Shown in pieces: positions 1-18,350 of a stretch of 64,000 nucleotides of DNA. Made by a program: the position numbers and the translations under genes. The notes beneath the pieces were generated by a model. The model ran no database searches and was not told where the DNA came from. It saw nothing but the letters and a program-made list of their open reading frames with translations. Origin of the DNA: Desmodus rotundus (Eukaryota > Chordata > Mammalia > Chiroptera > Phyllostomidae); assembly GCF_022682495.2 (NCBI RefSeq), contig NC_071392.1, forward strand, positions 104,460,896-104,524,895, in the 5' to 3' direction. Each line of letters begins with the position of its first letter. The first letter of the stretch is position 1.

Positions 1-14
1 GCGTCTGTCCTTGG

Positions 15-112
15 ATCCTGCTACCTTCTAGTGGAGGACACCAAACGTTTTACAGTCCCTCTCAAAGAACTATCTGGCCCTAAACAGCGCGGAGGTCGAG
101 AAACTCTACTAG
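15..112 (+). repeat. Partial MER5A-like element at the window start
   Basis: 'ctatctggccctaaacagcg' followed by gaggtcgagaaactctac matches the end of MER5A. It is truncated and diverged. Confidence 0.45.
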
Positions 113-1529
113 CATAAGAAGATTCCTACATCTTAGGGCTGAGCAGGTTTTAAGCGTGCTTGAGGGCACATGATGTAGTCTGTTCCTATGGTGGTGATAA
201 CTGATGGAGAAGCCTGTTCGGAAGGTGGAGCCCAAGAGTTCAGGTGGACCTGTTAGGTTGAGATGCCTACGTAAGGACCGTGCAGAGTTGGCCATTGAAC
301 ATGCAAGTCTGGAGCATGGAGGAGAGGCTAAGGCTGGGGACAAAACTTTGGAGACGCTCCTTAACGCTTGTGCGGCTAGGCAAGGTCACAGGGAATGAGT
401 GTGCTCAGAGAAGAAGTCCACGGATTGAGCGAGACGGCATGCCATCACTTAGAGGTGGGAAACAGGAAGACCCAGCCCCTGAGCTGAGAGGGGGAACAGG
501 ACTAAGAGGTGTCCCAGAGACCAAGTAAGGAAAAATGTCAGGAAGACAGGCATGGTCAACTGTATTGAAGGACCTGGGAGATGGTGCAGGGAGAGCACAG
601 AGGAGTGTGCACTGTGCTTCCGTAGCATCTGGCTGCAGGAAGATCACAGGGGGCTTTGAAGAGAGGGATTTCAGTGATGCAGTGGGGTGGGAGCCAGGCG
701 GGAAGTAGTTGGCAGAGTGGGAACTGAGGAAGTGGAGACGGTGAGTAGAAATCCTTACTTTGAGGATATCCTCCTACAAATGGGGAACAGAGAAATGGAA
801 CATTATCTAGAGAGTCAGGGATCCAGAGGAATTTTCAACAAGCCATAATAAGGAATAGTTGTATGCCAATGGAAGTGGGTCATTCCTGAGCAAGAAAGGG
901 ATGAGTTAGGAGAGAGGGGATCCACCCAGAGGACGCTTGGGAGGAAGTTCTCTGAAGCCCTCCTTAAATTCCCACCTGCTCAAGCCCATTACCTCCACCC
1001 CTCTGCCCCAACCTTCATTCAAGTCCCTCTGTCATCCTTTGAGGTCAAGTGCATATTCCTCAGCCTGGCGTTCAGACCTTCTCTCATCTGGTTCAGACCA
1101 CCATTCCTATCTCAATCATTCCAGAATCTTCTCTGCTCCCTACCCATCCATCCACACACTAGAATTCTGAGTCATCTGTGGTTCCCCAACACTGCCTGCT
1201 TTTTTCTCTTCTCCCAGCATTTTCACCAGGAGTACATGTTCCAATTCGACCGCCACCACTCACCAGCTATGAGACTTCAGGTGAGTTGTGCCTAAGTTTC
1301 CTCCTTTGTAAATGGCAGGGGAGGGGGTGATGCCCATATTAACAGTACGTATAAGGTAAAGGTAGTTCGAACCTGTCTCGTAGGGTTGATGTAAGGATGA
1401 GCTGTGTTGACACAGAGGAAGCACGTGGTACAGTGCCTGGCATACAGTCAGTGCTACACTAGGGGCAGCTACTATTGTTACCAAAAGGAAGGGTGCAGCG
1501 GAGCCAAACACTGAACACTGAGTTTTGCG

Positions 1530-2115
1530 GTGTTCATTTATTGGCTAAATGAATGATAATAAATGGCTAAAGCCATTTATTGGCTGGGAACCATGCCAGA
1601 ATAGCAAGCTAGCTCTCAAAATCCAGACTGCTTGATGGCTTCTGATCAGAGGTTTTTAAAGGCAAAGATTGAGGGTTAGGGGTTACAGGGCAAGGGGCAA
1701 GCCGATTGGCTAGTTCTCATGCACACCTCGGCAATTTTCCTTATTCTGATTAATTTAGTTTTTGAGGTCATCTTGCCTGGTGTCTTTGTCACTGTGGTCA
1801 GGTAATATAACCAGGTTGCAGAACCAAGATTCTGCAAAACACCTCATAATGGTGCATCAGAGACGTTGTCTTTAAAGCAAAAGGCAGAAACTAAACATCT
1901 TGTGAACTCTGTTATTGTTTTGTGCTTAACTAGCTACATTCATCTATTATCTCAAGCAAAGTGTCCTTTTAAACACTCTTCCTGGAACTTACTTTATAGG
2001 CAGGCCTCTAGGACATAACTAACATATTTTCCTTATCTTTGACTATAAGCTACATGACAACAAAAGCGACTGAAACATTTAGTTAACGCCTGTACCTGTG
2101 TCTCTAGACCCTATG
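1530..2115. repeat. Possible LTR-like repeat, family not assigned
   Basis: This AT-rich block has an internal tandem of ttattggctaaatgaatg-like words (1536-1580) and no reading frame. Its composition resembles an old retroviral LTR, but I cannot name the family and could not fix its ends. Confidence 0.3.
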
Positions 2116-2459
2116 ATGGAATACCTAACCGTGTTACTGTTAACTGTCCGTTTCACTATCAGCGTGCACACGGTCTGTATGTTATTTTCCCACTGCCTTA
2201 TCCCCGGGCACTTTGGTTGTTTCCAGTTTCTCACTGTATGAACAAGGCTGCAATCAGCATCCTTCTATGTGTTGTCTTGGACACGTGTGTGAGGGTTAGA
2301 GAGAAGGTACATTTAGGTTCTTGGTAAATAACTCTCCTAGAAGACAAGTCCTACTTCTGCAAGAAGAAACTCTTGCTCATCCTTCCGAATTCAGCACAAG
2401 TTCAGATGTCATCCTAACTGGGGAACATTCCCTGACTTCATGCACAACGCACAGAATAT

Positions 2460-2486
2460 CACACACACACACACACACACACACAC
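2460..2486. repeat. (CA)n microsatellite
   Basis: Thirteen CA dinucleotides plus a terminal C, downstream of MMP9. Confidence 0.97.
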
Positions 2487-2950
2487 CCCTTTAGGATAAA
2501 GGGTCATACACTGCACACTCTCCAAGTGTGACCCCGAACCCCTACCAGTCACAGAATCACTCTTGTAACCCAGTTAGACTCTCCGGGGGCAGAGCCTGGA
2601 GTCTGCATTAAGCAAGTTCTAAGGGTGCTTTGACGCATCCTGAAGTGTGAGGACCAGAGGAGGTCCCTGAGGACAGAAACATAGTCCAATTCATCTCTCT
2701 CTATGCCCAGTGCCCAGCACATGTAGGGGCTCAATAACTGTTTGGTGAATCACTGGCCCACTGCCTCAGCTGTGAAACAGGAATAATCACATCATACTTT
2801 CCTAATAGGAAGAATCAAATATTTTAACATTTATGAAGTGCTTAGAACGCCACCTGGCACGTGGTAAAGACTCTACTTGTTAAATACACACGTACATGCC
2901 TACATGCGTGCATGCATACAGAAATAAACCTCAAGGTTAGAGAATCCAAG

Positions 2951-2956
2951 TTTATT
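2951..2956 (-). terminator. MMP9: MMP9 poly(A) signal AATAAA
   Basis: The plus-strand hexamer tttatt is AATAAA on the gene strand, about 175 nt past the stop codon. It is followed by AACTTGGATTCTC, which I recognise as the end of the mammalian MMP9 3' UTR. Cleavage is expected near 2930-2937. Confidence 0.9.
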
Positions 2957-3128
2957 GAACATATTCCAACAACAAAGGAAGGTGGGATGAGAGGGCCCAG
3001 CCCACCCCCACTCATCCTTTGCTCTTCAGAACAGACACACCAGTTCGTATCCGGCAAACTGGCTCCTTCCGCATCGGGAGAGTCCCCACGGGGACCCACA
3101 CTGCAGTGCTGAAGCAGGATGGGAAGCC

Positions 3129-9925
<6,797 letters not shown>

Positions 9926-9967
9926 GGTGAGAGTAGCAGTGTCTGGCTGCAGCTGCCCTTGTGGGGG

Positions 9968-9973
9968 CTTTAA
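9968..9973 (-). promoter_or_regulatory. MMP9: MMP9 TATA-like box (TTAAAG)
   Basis: On the gene strand the sequence CCTTAAAGCCCCCAC lies 24-29 nt upstream of the inferred start site at 9944. The human MMP9 core promoter has the same TTAAA variant at this distance. A GC box (plus-strand cccgcccctccc, 10001-10012) sits just upstream. Confidence 0.85.
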
Positions 9974-10031
9974 GGAGGAGCTGTTAACTGAATCAGTGAC
10001 CCCGCCCCTCCCAGACAAGCCAGGCAGGGGC

Positions 10032-10038
10032 TGACTCA
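10032..10038 (-). promoter_or_regulatory. MMP9: Proximal AP-1 site of MMP9 (TGAGTCA)
   Basis: A perfect AP-1 palindrome lies 88-94 nt upstream of the inferred start. It corresponds to the human site near -79, which is required for basal, cytokine and phorbol-ester responses. It abuts the TG tract, as in human. Confidence 0.87.
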
Positions 10039-10044
10039 GGGGAT

Positions 10045-10046
<2 letters not shown>

Positions 10047-10086
<40 letters not shown>
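10047..10086. repeat. (TG)20 microsatellite in the MMP9 promoter
   Basis: Twenty uninterrupted TG dinucleotides (CA on the gene strand) lie directly upstream of the proximal AP-1 site. A polymorphic CA tract is known at the equivalent place in the human MMP9 promoter, so the repeat itself looks like a retained feature rather than a chance microsatellite. Length polymorphism and Z-DNA potential are expected. Confidence 0.95.
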
Positions 10087-10088
<2 letters not shown>

Positions 10089-10460
10089 GGCAAAGAAAGG
10101 GCTTACACCACCTCCTCCCTCCCTGCTGCCCGCAGTCCCCATTGCTGAATCAGGCAGGACCCCAGACCCACAGAGACCCACAGGAAACCACAGGCCTGTA
10201 GGGGAAGGCTGAGTTTTGCAAACTGCACAGCTTGTGAGAACTTGATGAAAGGGATTCCGGATTGGAGAAGAAGCTAGAGGGCTCCCTGTGCCCTCCATCT
10301 GAAGGCCCCAAGTGGTCAGCCCAAGGGGAAGGGGATGGAAGACCCTCCGAGGCCTTTTTCTGAATTTAGTGATCCCCCTCCTGGTCAGACCCCTCTGTGG
10401 GCCCCTTCCCACACTCCCAGGATCGCTCTGCCCACGTGTCTTCTCCCTGGACACCTCCCT

Positions 10461-10475
10461 TGACTCAGCTTCCTC
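10461..10475 (-). promoter_or_regulatory. MMP9: Distal AP-1 / Ets composite site of MMP9
   Basis: TGACTCA at 10461-10467 is followed at once by cttcctc (GGAA core on the opposite strand, 10470-10473). The position is about -517 to -531 from the inferred start. The human promoter has an AP-1 site near -533 and a PEA3/Ets site near -540. Confidence 0.8.
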
Positions 10476-10524
10476 TCCCTGATCCACCTGGCCTGAAATG
10501 AGTGGGCTCTGCTAGACAGGAGTT

Positions 10525-10534
10525 GGGGAATTCC
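10525..10534. promoter_or_regulatory. MMP9: NF-kB site of the MMP9 promoter (GGGGAATTCC)
   Basis: This is a full match to the NF-kB consensus GGGRNNYYCC, at about -581 to -590. It matches the functional human site near -600. With the two AP-1 sites it forms the known inflammatory response module of this gene. Confidence 0.83.
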
Positions 10535-11964
10535 ACCGGGGCCACCCCCTGTCTTCAGCGGCTGACTCCTTCAAAGGGTGGAGGGGAGTTTATTTGCATC
10601 ATCTGGAGGCCAGCCGAAGTAGCTTTACTCTCTGTCTTCAGTGCCTTGGGCAAATGTCCTCACGGCTCTGAATTTGTTTCCTTGGCTGTGAAAAGGGGCC
10701 CTTTGTCCCTAAAGTGACCTGAGGATGAAATGAGATCGAACACATGACATGCTTCATACATACAGTGTATGCTGCGAGTCCTTGGCAGACCCCGCTGCGA
10801 TTGCCTTCAATTTTCTGGACCAAGATCATGATTCCAACTCGGAGTCAGGAGACTGGGGTCGTGGGCTGTAAACTGCTGTGTGATCTACAGTACATGCCTT
10901 CCCCTCTCTGGGCTTTGGACTCTTTGACTGTAAAATGCTGGGGAGGGGGGACGATCTCCAGGAGTCCTTTTGGTCCTCCAGCCCTGCTTCACCCCCACCT
11001 GCTCCAGCCCCAGGGAGCACTACTTATGCCAATAAGCCAGTAGCCTGCCTCCCTCCCTTCTTCCCAGCCATCCAGTGTGGGGCAGGATCCACCTTTGCCC
11101 TCTTGGAGGCATTATTTGGGAAAGACAACAACAAAAATTCAATAAGCTGTGTCTAAAGGTCTTACTCTGTGCCAGGTACTTTATAGGCTTATTTAATAAA
11201 TGAATTTGTGAGATGGAGACAATCAGCTTTTCTTATAGGAAATTGGAAACTTTAGAGTTCACTAATTAATGAGTCACACAGATCTGGTTTTCAGTCCCAG
11301 CTCTGCCATACCCCAACTATGTGACCTTGGGCAAGTCACTTCGCCTCTGAGCCATAATAATAATGCGCTTTTTGAGATTTACTGTGGAGTACTGTGATAA
11401 GTTTCCGAAAAGCATCTGAGCCTGTCCTCACCCCCATCTGGGAGGCAGGTTTAATGAGTACCCCTCCCACTTCCAGGGGAGGAAACTGAGGTTCAGAGCA
11501 GTTAAGGAACTTGCCTTAATCACCCAATGAGTTAATACACAAAACCGGGATTCAGACCTAGGTTTCCCTAGTGGTGAAGCTTTTCGTGTTTATGGCCATT
11601 TACCAGGAACTGAGATAGCTCTGGGTTATCTCAGAGGGGAGAGGGGGAGTGGGACGTGGGAGGGGAGACTTAAAACCTGGACCCTTTTCCCCTAACCCCC
11701 TGCACCCACTGAAGATCAGAGAGGAGGCTTAAGCCTTTGAGAATCAGAGGCCAGGACCAGGGACCCAGGGAGACTATATTCCAGACTTGAGAGTGTCGGC
11801 CAGAGCAATGTGACTTGAGGGATGGAAACAAGGAGGCCCTTTAATCCAGGGGGCCTCCATCTGCAAGCAGACATGGGCTTTAGAAGAATTCACGAACCAC
11901 TCCCAACTTGCCATCAATTGTGCGAAATAGGTCACATCTACGTATATATGTCACAATTCTCAAA

Positions 11965-12150
11965 TTTAGCACCGTTAATATTCGGGCCAGATAATTCTTT
12001 GTTGTGGGGGCCGTCCCGTTTGTTATAGGACATTTAGTAGCATCTCCGGTCTCCACCCACCAGATGCCAGTAGCACTGCCCCCTGCCAGTTGTGACAACC
12101 AGAAATGTTGCCAAACATTGCCAAATGTCCCCTGGGTGGGTGGGAGGGGC
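11965..12150 (-). repeat. MER5A-like hAT element
   Basis: Contains ggccagataattctttgttg and 'ccagttgtgacaaccagaaatgt', the same family as the copy near 46.3 kb. It lies in the MMP9-ZNF335 intergenic region. Confidence 0.7.
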
Positions 12151-12574
12151 AAAGTCACCGCCGCTGATTCTTGTTGCTTTTCCTATGTAAAGGGTCCCAA
12201 ACTTTCATCATGTCCTCGAACGATTGATGAGGATCCTCAAACCTTTAAAGACCACTCACTCGACACATATTGGCTGAGGTTTTACGGGCCAGGCATTGTG
12301 TTAAGAACTGGGAATACAGCAGTGGACGGAGACCGCTCTTGTCCAGAGCTCATGGAGCTGGGATTCCAGGGGGGGAGAAACCGAATGAGTAATTCACTAC
12401 CAGAGGGGCAAACGTCACGAGAGGGAGACGTACTTATCTACTGCAAGTGCCCCCATCGTGCAGAGGAGGAAACTGAGGCAGGCCTAGAGTGGAGAATGTG
12501 CCTCTCAGGTCACAAAGCAAGCCAAGGGGACTGAGTGTGTGGGAGGGTGGCGGGGAGGGGGCGCCATAAGGAAT

Positions 12575-12800
12575 GGTAGCTAAGAGTCCGCACTCTAGAG
12601 CCGAGCTGCTGGAGTTCAAATCTCAGCTCCGGCGTGATCTGCTGAGTGATCTGCGTGGTCCGCATAACGGGTCGGTGCCTCAGTTTCTCCATCTGTAAGG
12701 CCAGGCTAACGCTAGTGCTTACCTCAGGGGTTATAAAGGTCGAGTGAGTTAACAGATATAAAGTGCCTGGCACACGGTAATAAGTGCTTGGGCTACTCTA
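12575..12800 (+). repeat. MIR SINE
   Basis: Contains ttcaaatctcagctc, cctcagtttctccatctgtaa and agtgcctggcacacgg in the MIR order. Confidence 0.75.
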
Positions 12801-13639
12801 ATTATAAATAATTGCCTCTGGACCAGCTGGCTGTTTTTACCAATTTGCGAGCAGGGCAAGAACACCCCACCAGGAACCCTGGGACTTGATTTCTGGAGTC
12901 AATCCAAGCAAGAAGCCTTCTTCCCTCACTCCCTCCCAACTTCTTCCTTCACCTCCTGGCTCCCCAACCCCCACCAAGGGGAACTTGGGGAGAGCTTGGC
13001 TTTCAACACAGCAATGGCAGGAAGTGGTTCTGGTTACCACATCCCCTTCCCCACTTCCCCAGCCCCTCCTTCCAATACCACAACACAGTTTAGCCAAGGC
13101 CCTGGGAGAGGAGGCAGGAAGCAGGATATACCCCCAGGTGGGCACCCTCTAAGCCTGACCAGGGTCATAGCTTGAGCTCTAAGCCCCTCACCCAGGTGGA
13201 GGCCCCATCAGGATGGGGAGGGGGCTGAACCTGGAGCCCTGAGTCACCCGCTGGATGACGCAGCCCTGCAGGCTGCTATTAGTAACTCCAGGCCCCCAGA
13301 CTGGGGTCAGCCTCACGAGATGAGGAATCTCTCCCCCTAAAGGATCGGGGAACTCCAAGCCTGTTTCTCCCAAACCTGCCAGAGAGGGGAGAGGCAGCCA
13401 GGCCTGAGAGGCTCTGGCAGGATGTTGAGAAGACACTTGTGTCTAGGATGAAACAGAAAGGTGTGTATATTGCAAGATATTTCCCCAGGGGAGAACATCA
13501 CTCATGTACCCACCCCCACCCACAAACACACCTGCCATCCTAGCCCCAGGGTGGTGGCAACTCCCAGGCTGACTCTTAGAGGCCCGAATAATAATATTAT
13601 CATACCTCCCACTTATTTGTACGGAGATCCTTCAACAGG

Positions 13640-13860
13640 AAGCCATAGAGCACAGACTTTGAAATCAGACCTCCTGGTGGTTCAAATTCCAGCTCCTATT
13701 CCTTCTGACCATGTGACCTTCGACAAGTCACTTTGCCTCTCTATGCCTCCATTTCCTTATCTGTAAAATGAGGAGGGAACAGTCCTCACTCAAAGGGTTG
13801 CGGGGGGGATTAAATGAGATTATATGTTGCAAGTTTTTAGCACGTAGGAGGCATGCAGAA
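13640..13860 (+). repeat. MIR SINE
   Basis: Near-complete MIR: ggttcaaattccagctcc, catgtgaccttcgacaagtc, ttccttatctgtaaaatgagg, gattaaatgagat. Confidence 0.8.
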
Positions 13861-13923
13861 AAAAAGGTCGTTGTGATGGTTCTGTTACTCTAGTGTTCTC
13901 ACCTCTAACAACCAGGACTCATG

Positions 13924-14125
13924 CCCTGGCTGGTGTGGCTCAGTGGATTGAGCGCCGGCCTGCGAATCAAAGAGTTACCAGTTCGATTCCCAGCCGGGGC
14001 ACATGCCTGGGTTACAGGCCACGCGTGACAGGCAACCACACATAGATGTTTCTCTCTCCCTACATTTCCCTCTCTCTAAAAATAAATAAATAAATAAATA
14101 AATAAAATGTTTAAAAAATAAAAGT
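13924..14125 (+). repeat. VES SINE (bat tRNA-derived), with perfect target duplication
   Basis: The head reads ccctggctggtgtggctcag and the body has a box-B-like gttcgattccc. A pyrimidine-rich tract and an (AAAT)n tail follow. The 11-bp target duplication caggactcatg is perfect on both sides (13913-13923 and 14126-14136), which marks a fairly recent insertion. Confidence 0.92.
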
Positions 14126-15004
14126 CAGGACTCATGATCCCAGTTAACTTTACAAATTCGGATTCGTAAACCCCTTTTACTGGTGAGGAGCCTGTGAGGC
14201 TGCGGCAGTGGCCTGAGTCCACACGGCTAGCAAGGGGCAGACCTGGGACTCAGCCCAGACCTGCCGCCAGCACCCGGTCCTCCCTACCACAGTCTGCGCT
14301 GGCCGCCAGCAACCTCAGTCTTTGATCGCTCCAATAGTGGGTGCCTGGGCGGGGCGGGGTGGGGGTGCCTGACAGTTTTCCCAGCGCTGGTATGTACCTT
14401 GTCACATCTGATCTGCGCCCAGTGGCGGACCTTCTGAATGTGGTTGAATCCTTGGCATTCATGGGAGGTGGAGAGTGTAAACCATCTTCAAGGCGATGGA
14501 CCCAAGGCCCAGAGAAGGGCTTCGGTTTGCTCACTGTCACACAGCTGGTGAGTGACAGAGCTCCTGCCCAGGCCTTCTGACTCTGAATCCCGTGCTACTG
14601 TCAGGTCACTGGATCTGGCGAGAAGGAAGTCAGTGAGGGAAGCAGCCTGGGGAGTAGGGGGTGCCCAGAGGGCATGCTGAAGGGGGAGCGAGGAACCAAC
14701 AGGGAGAACGGGTATGGTGTCTTTGGCTGGGTGGATAAAAGAAGGAGAATTAAGGATTAGGGTGGCTGGAAGGGGCAGAGAACAATCAAGGGGAGTTTCC
14801 TTTAAGGCGAGAGGTTCATGTCCACAAGAAGGGATGGTGCTTGGAGGGAGACACATGCAAATTGAGGGGGAAAGAGGATCAGCCTGGCACTAGCTCCTTT
14901 AGGCAACATCTTGCCCGCTGGCAGGTAAGACTATGCTTGGGGTCCCGGCAATGCAGATGCAGCCCCAAAACACACGTTTTAAAAGATTATTTAACTTTGT
15001 GTCG

Positions 15005-15345
15005 GTTTCCTATTAAGATTTATTCTTAGAGCAGTTTTAGATTCATAGGAAAATTAAGAGGAAAGTACAGATTTGCCATATAACCCCTGCCCCCCCCCCA
15101 CATGCACAGCCTCCCCCTTTATCAGCATCCCTCGCCAGAGTGGGACATTTGCGCCAATTGATGAAGCTTCACTGAAACACAGTCGCCCGAAGGCCATAGT
15201 TTAGGGCTCACTCTTGGTGTTGTGCATGCCGTGGGTTTGGACACATGCCTGTGACATGTGTCCATCGTTACGCTCTCACAGAGAATAATTTCACTGTCCC
15301 GAGAATCCTCTGCACTCCTCTTATTCATCCCTCGCCACCACAAAG
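15005..15345. repeat. Old L1 fragment
   Basis: The stretch 'ttagagcagttttagattcatag' with 'gggctcactcttggtgttgt' matches a mammalian L1 segment I recognise. It contains a C13 run near 15090. No frame survives. Confidence 0.5.
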
Positions 15346-18300
15346 GTCGTTTCTGATATTTGAAAAAAATCCTTAAAGTTGCCGGCAAGGGAAAAATCAG
15401 ACCCCTGTTGCACTTCCTTTTCTAGTCACTGCAGGGTTTAGTGTTGTTTCCCTCTGGACGAGGCACGGGGAACAGCACCGCATTCTCGGCGACCACAGCC
15501 CTGACGCTCGGGCGGACCTGGTCCCATTCCGTGGGGAGAAGTGAGGCAGGCCTTCATCCCTGGAAATCGCAGGCCAACCAGCCAGTGGCATTCAGTCCGT
15601 GCTGGGTGGAGCAGCAGGGAGACATCCACACCACACACGGGGCGACTGATGACTTCTTTGCCCCTTTCACAAACCTGGGGTGCACCCTTATTCTTGACCG
15701 GCACAGTTTCTCAGGCATCTAGTTCTGGTGCTTCTCGAAATGTAGTCCCAGGCCCAGCAGCATTAGTACGACCCAGGAACTGGCTAGAAACACAGGACCT
15801 CACTGGCCCCCACCCCTGAATTATTGCATCAGCACCCGCCGGTGGGTCCAGCCATCTTTGTCTTAACAAGCCTGCCAAGTGATTCTGGTGCATGCTCAAG
15901 TGTGAAACCTTTGCTTTAGTCAAGTTTCATCCCAACACTAAGGTGGGGGGTGAGGGCGGGGGCAGCGGGAAAGGATGATTTTGAGGCCCTTCCCAGCTGA
16001 GGAAACCGAGGCTCCAAGAGATGAAGCCACTTGCCCAAGGTCACAGAACTAGTACCAAAATCTAGGCCTCTCTGACTGTAAAGCTGATGTTCCTCACCAC
16101 CTTACAGCTAGGGCCGACAATCAAATATGTAACAACCAGGACGTCAGGAACCCTGACCAATCAGAACTGATTCAGTCCAAAGAGCTAGGGGCGGTGGGGG
16201 TGAGGGGGATCACTAATCCTTTCTGTCCTGGATCCACAACCCTAAGGGCCTGGGGGAAGAGGCTAGGGCTGTGGGGCACTAAGAAGGTTTAAAGCTGCAC
16301 CTGTTACCAACGGACAGGGAAATATTTAACAGCTGGTGCTTCTGTACTAGTGCACACCAGCTGAACATCAGCCCTGAGAACAGTCTTCTTCCTAGAGAGA
16401 AAGGCTCCTGAAATTTGCAGCGGGGAATGGAGGGCCTGGAGCTAAATATAGCCTCAAAGAGGAGACAGGTATAACACCAGCCTGTGAGCACGCTACCCGT
16501 TCCGCAGTGCTTCTTGGCTGTGGCTACGCAATGGAGTCAACTAGGGTTTTCTTTTGCACAGCGACGCCTGGGTTTCACCCCCTCCCCCAGAGATTCTGAC
16601 TTAGTTGGTCTGGGGTACCGCCTGGGACGTTTTCTAAAGCCCCCGTGATTCATAGCAACGCGGTTGAAAACGTTGCTCTGCGGGGCCCCTGAAACCTGTA
16701 AGAGACTGGAGATGAAGAACCCCTGGCTTGCATCAGTATTTCCCAAGGCTGGGGACTTAAAAAAAAAAAAACAGATTCTCAAGAGATTCTGATTCAGTAA
16801 TCACTGGGGCCCGGAATTGGATGTTAGCAAGCTCCCCTGGTTTAGAAATCAGTGACAGAGACGGCCCCTGAGGCGCGAGGGGCTCCGAGATTCTACCCCC
16901 TCCCCCCAGCGCACCCCAACATAGTTGAAGCAACTGAGAACATTTTGCCAGGAAGTATCCAGAACAAATTTCCGCAGCTCTTCCTTCCCCTGTGCTGTGG
17001 AGACATTGCTTCAAAGAACACGCTCTGAAACACAGCCCAAGACACCCTCCCGGGAGAGCCATTTTCAGGCGGAACGCCGCAGAGCCCCAGGCCTGCTCTG
17101 ATTGCCTTTTCTTCCCATTAATCCTGGGACACCCTCATTTAGATGCGATCTGCATATATTTGCATATTAAGTTCCAGTGCCCCCCTCCTCCCGCCTCCCC
17201 ACCCCTGTGGCATGTTAGGGGACAATAAAACTAATGTATTCACAAAGCCTGCTGAGATGTGTTGGAACCTCATGCAGCGCTGAGTCTGATCTACCTGAAG
17301 CCAGGCGCTGGGATGAGCGGAAGATGGCACACGCCCCGCGCGGAAGCTTCAGGAAGGCTGCAGAGAGGACGTACTCAAAGCCTCCGGAGCTCTGGAACTA
17401 GCAGTTTTAGCCCTGCTCCTGGTGAGAGGCAATTTGGGATTTCTCCAGTGGGAAAATATGGGGAGCACCAGTACACAGGGTGAGGGAGCTCCCCTTTTCA
17501 AGGGGCCTGACAAGGGGACCTGGCTTGGGAACCACTTGGAAGGCTCTCCCAGGTCCAGCCGTGGGCTCCATGAAGAATCTACCAGGTGACAGCCGATTCA
17601 GTGGAAGGGGTTGGCTGCTGGAACCCAACAGACCTGGTTTGAACTGTATGACCTGGGGTGAATGACTTCCTCCTTGAACCTCAGTTTCCTCATTGTTATA
17701 ATGGAAGTAATCAGCTCATTACCTAGTGATGGGAGCCATGTCTGTTTGGTTTCCCAGTAATGGAATATCTTTCCTAAGCCCCTTCCAAGGCTGGGAAGGA
17801 ATCCACTAATGGGTGCAAATGGGAGAGGGCATTGGCAGGCCAGCAGCCCCAAGAGTGCACACAGGCTGTCCCTGCCTCGTGGTTCTGGCCATGCTCACAG
17901 CTGACCAGCTCCCCGTGCCCCCAGTTCACTTTCCTAGTCTGACGTCAAGCCCTCCCACCACTGCTGGGAGCCTCCAGGAACCTATTCAATATCTTTCTTT
18001 TTGCTTAAGTTAGCCCCACCCACTTCTGACTGCTTGCAGCCAAGGGCCCCAGTCGACACAAGGACCATTCTGTTCCTTCGTCTCAGCTGCCGGACCGTCT
18101 GGCTTTGCCTGCAAGCCTGGCTTTGCCTGCAAGCCTCCCGAAGGTCCCAGGGCACTTCCTGTGCAACCTGGTCCAACTCTACTCCTCTCCGGCCCTGCTC
18201 CTCCCTCTAGGCACCCCCTCCCGCTTCTGTTAATGGCACTCTCTCCTCCCCGGTCTTTCTAACTTCCAAACCATCTGTGTGTAATCCTAGAGTGCGACCC

Positions 18301-18350
18301 TCCCCCCAACCCCATGTCATCCTGGTTAATCTTCTTAAATCCATCCTCTC

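Larger units (their letters stand above)
113..2930. other. Region downstream of MMP9 without a recognised gene
   Basis: Short open frames here have no recognisable protein content or splice logic. Besides repeats listed separately, 200-900 contains diverged purine-rich sequence resembling old interspersed repeats, and 2560-2870 contains MIR-like words. By synteny with human the next gene beyond position 1 should be SLC12A5, but none of its exons is visible. Confidence 0.6.

Noticed and set aside
10047..10086. Direct repeats that might suggest a CRISPR array or origin
   Set aside because: It is a simple dinucleotide tract in a vertebrate promoter; no spacer structure exists.
13924..14010. tRNA-like box A/B sequence
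   Set aside because: It is the head of a VES SINE with a poly-A tail and target duplication, not a tRNA gene. The same applies to the other VES copies.
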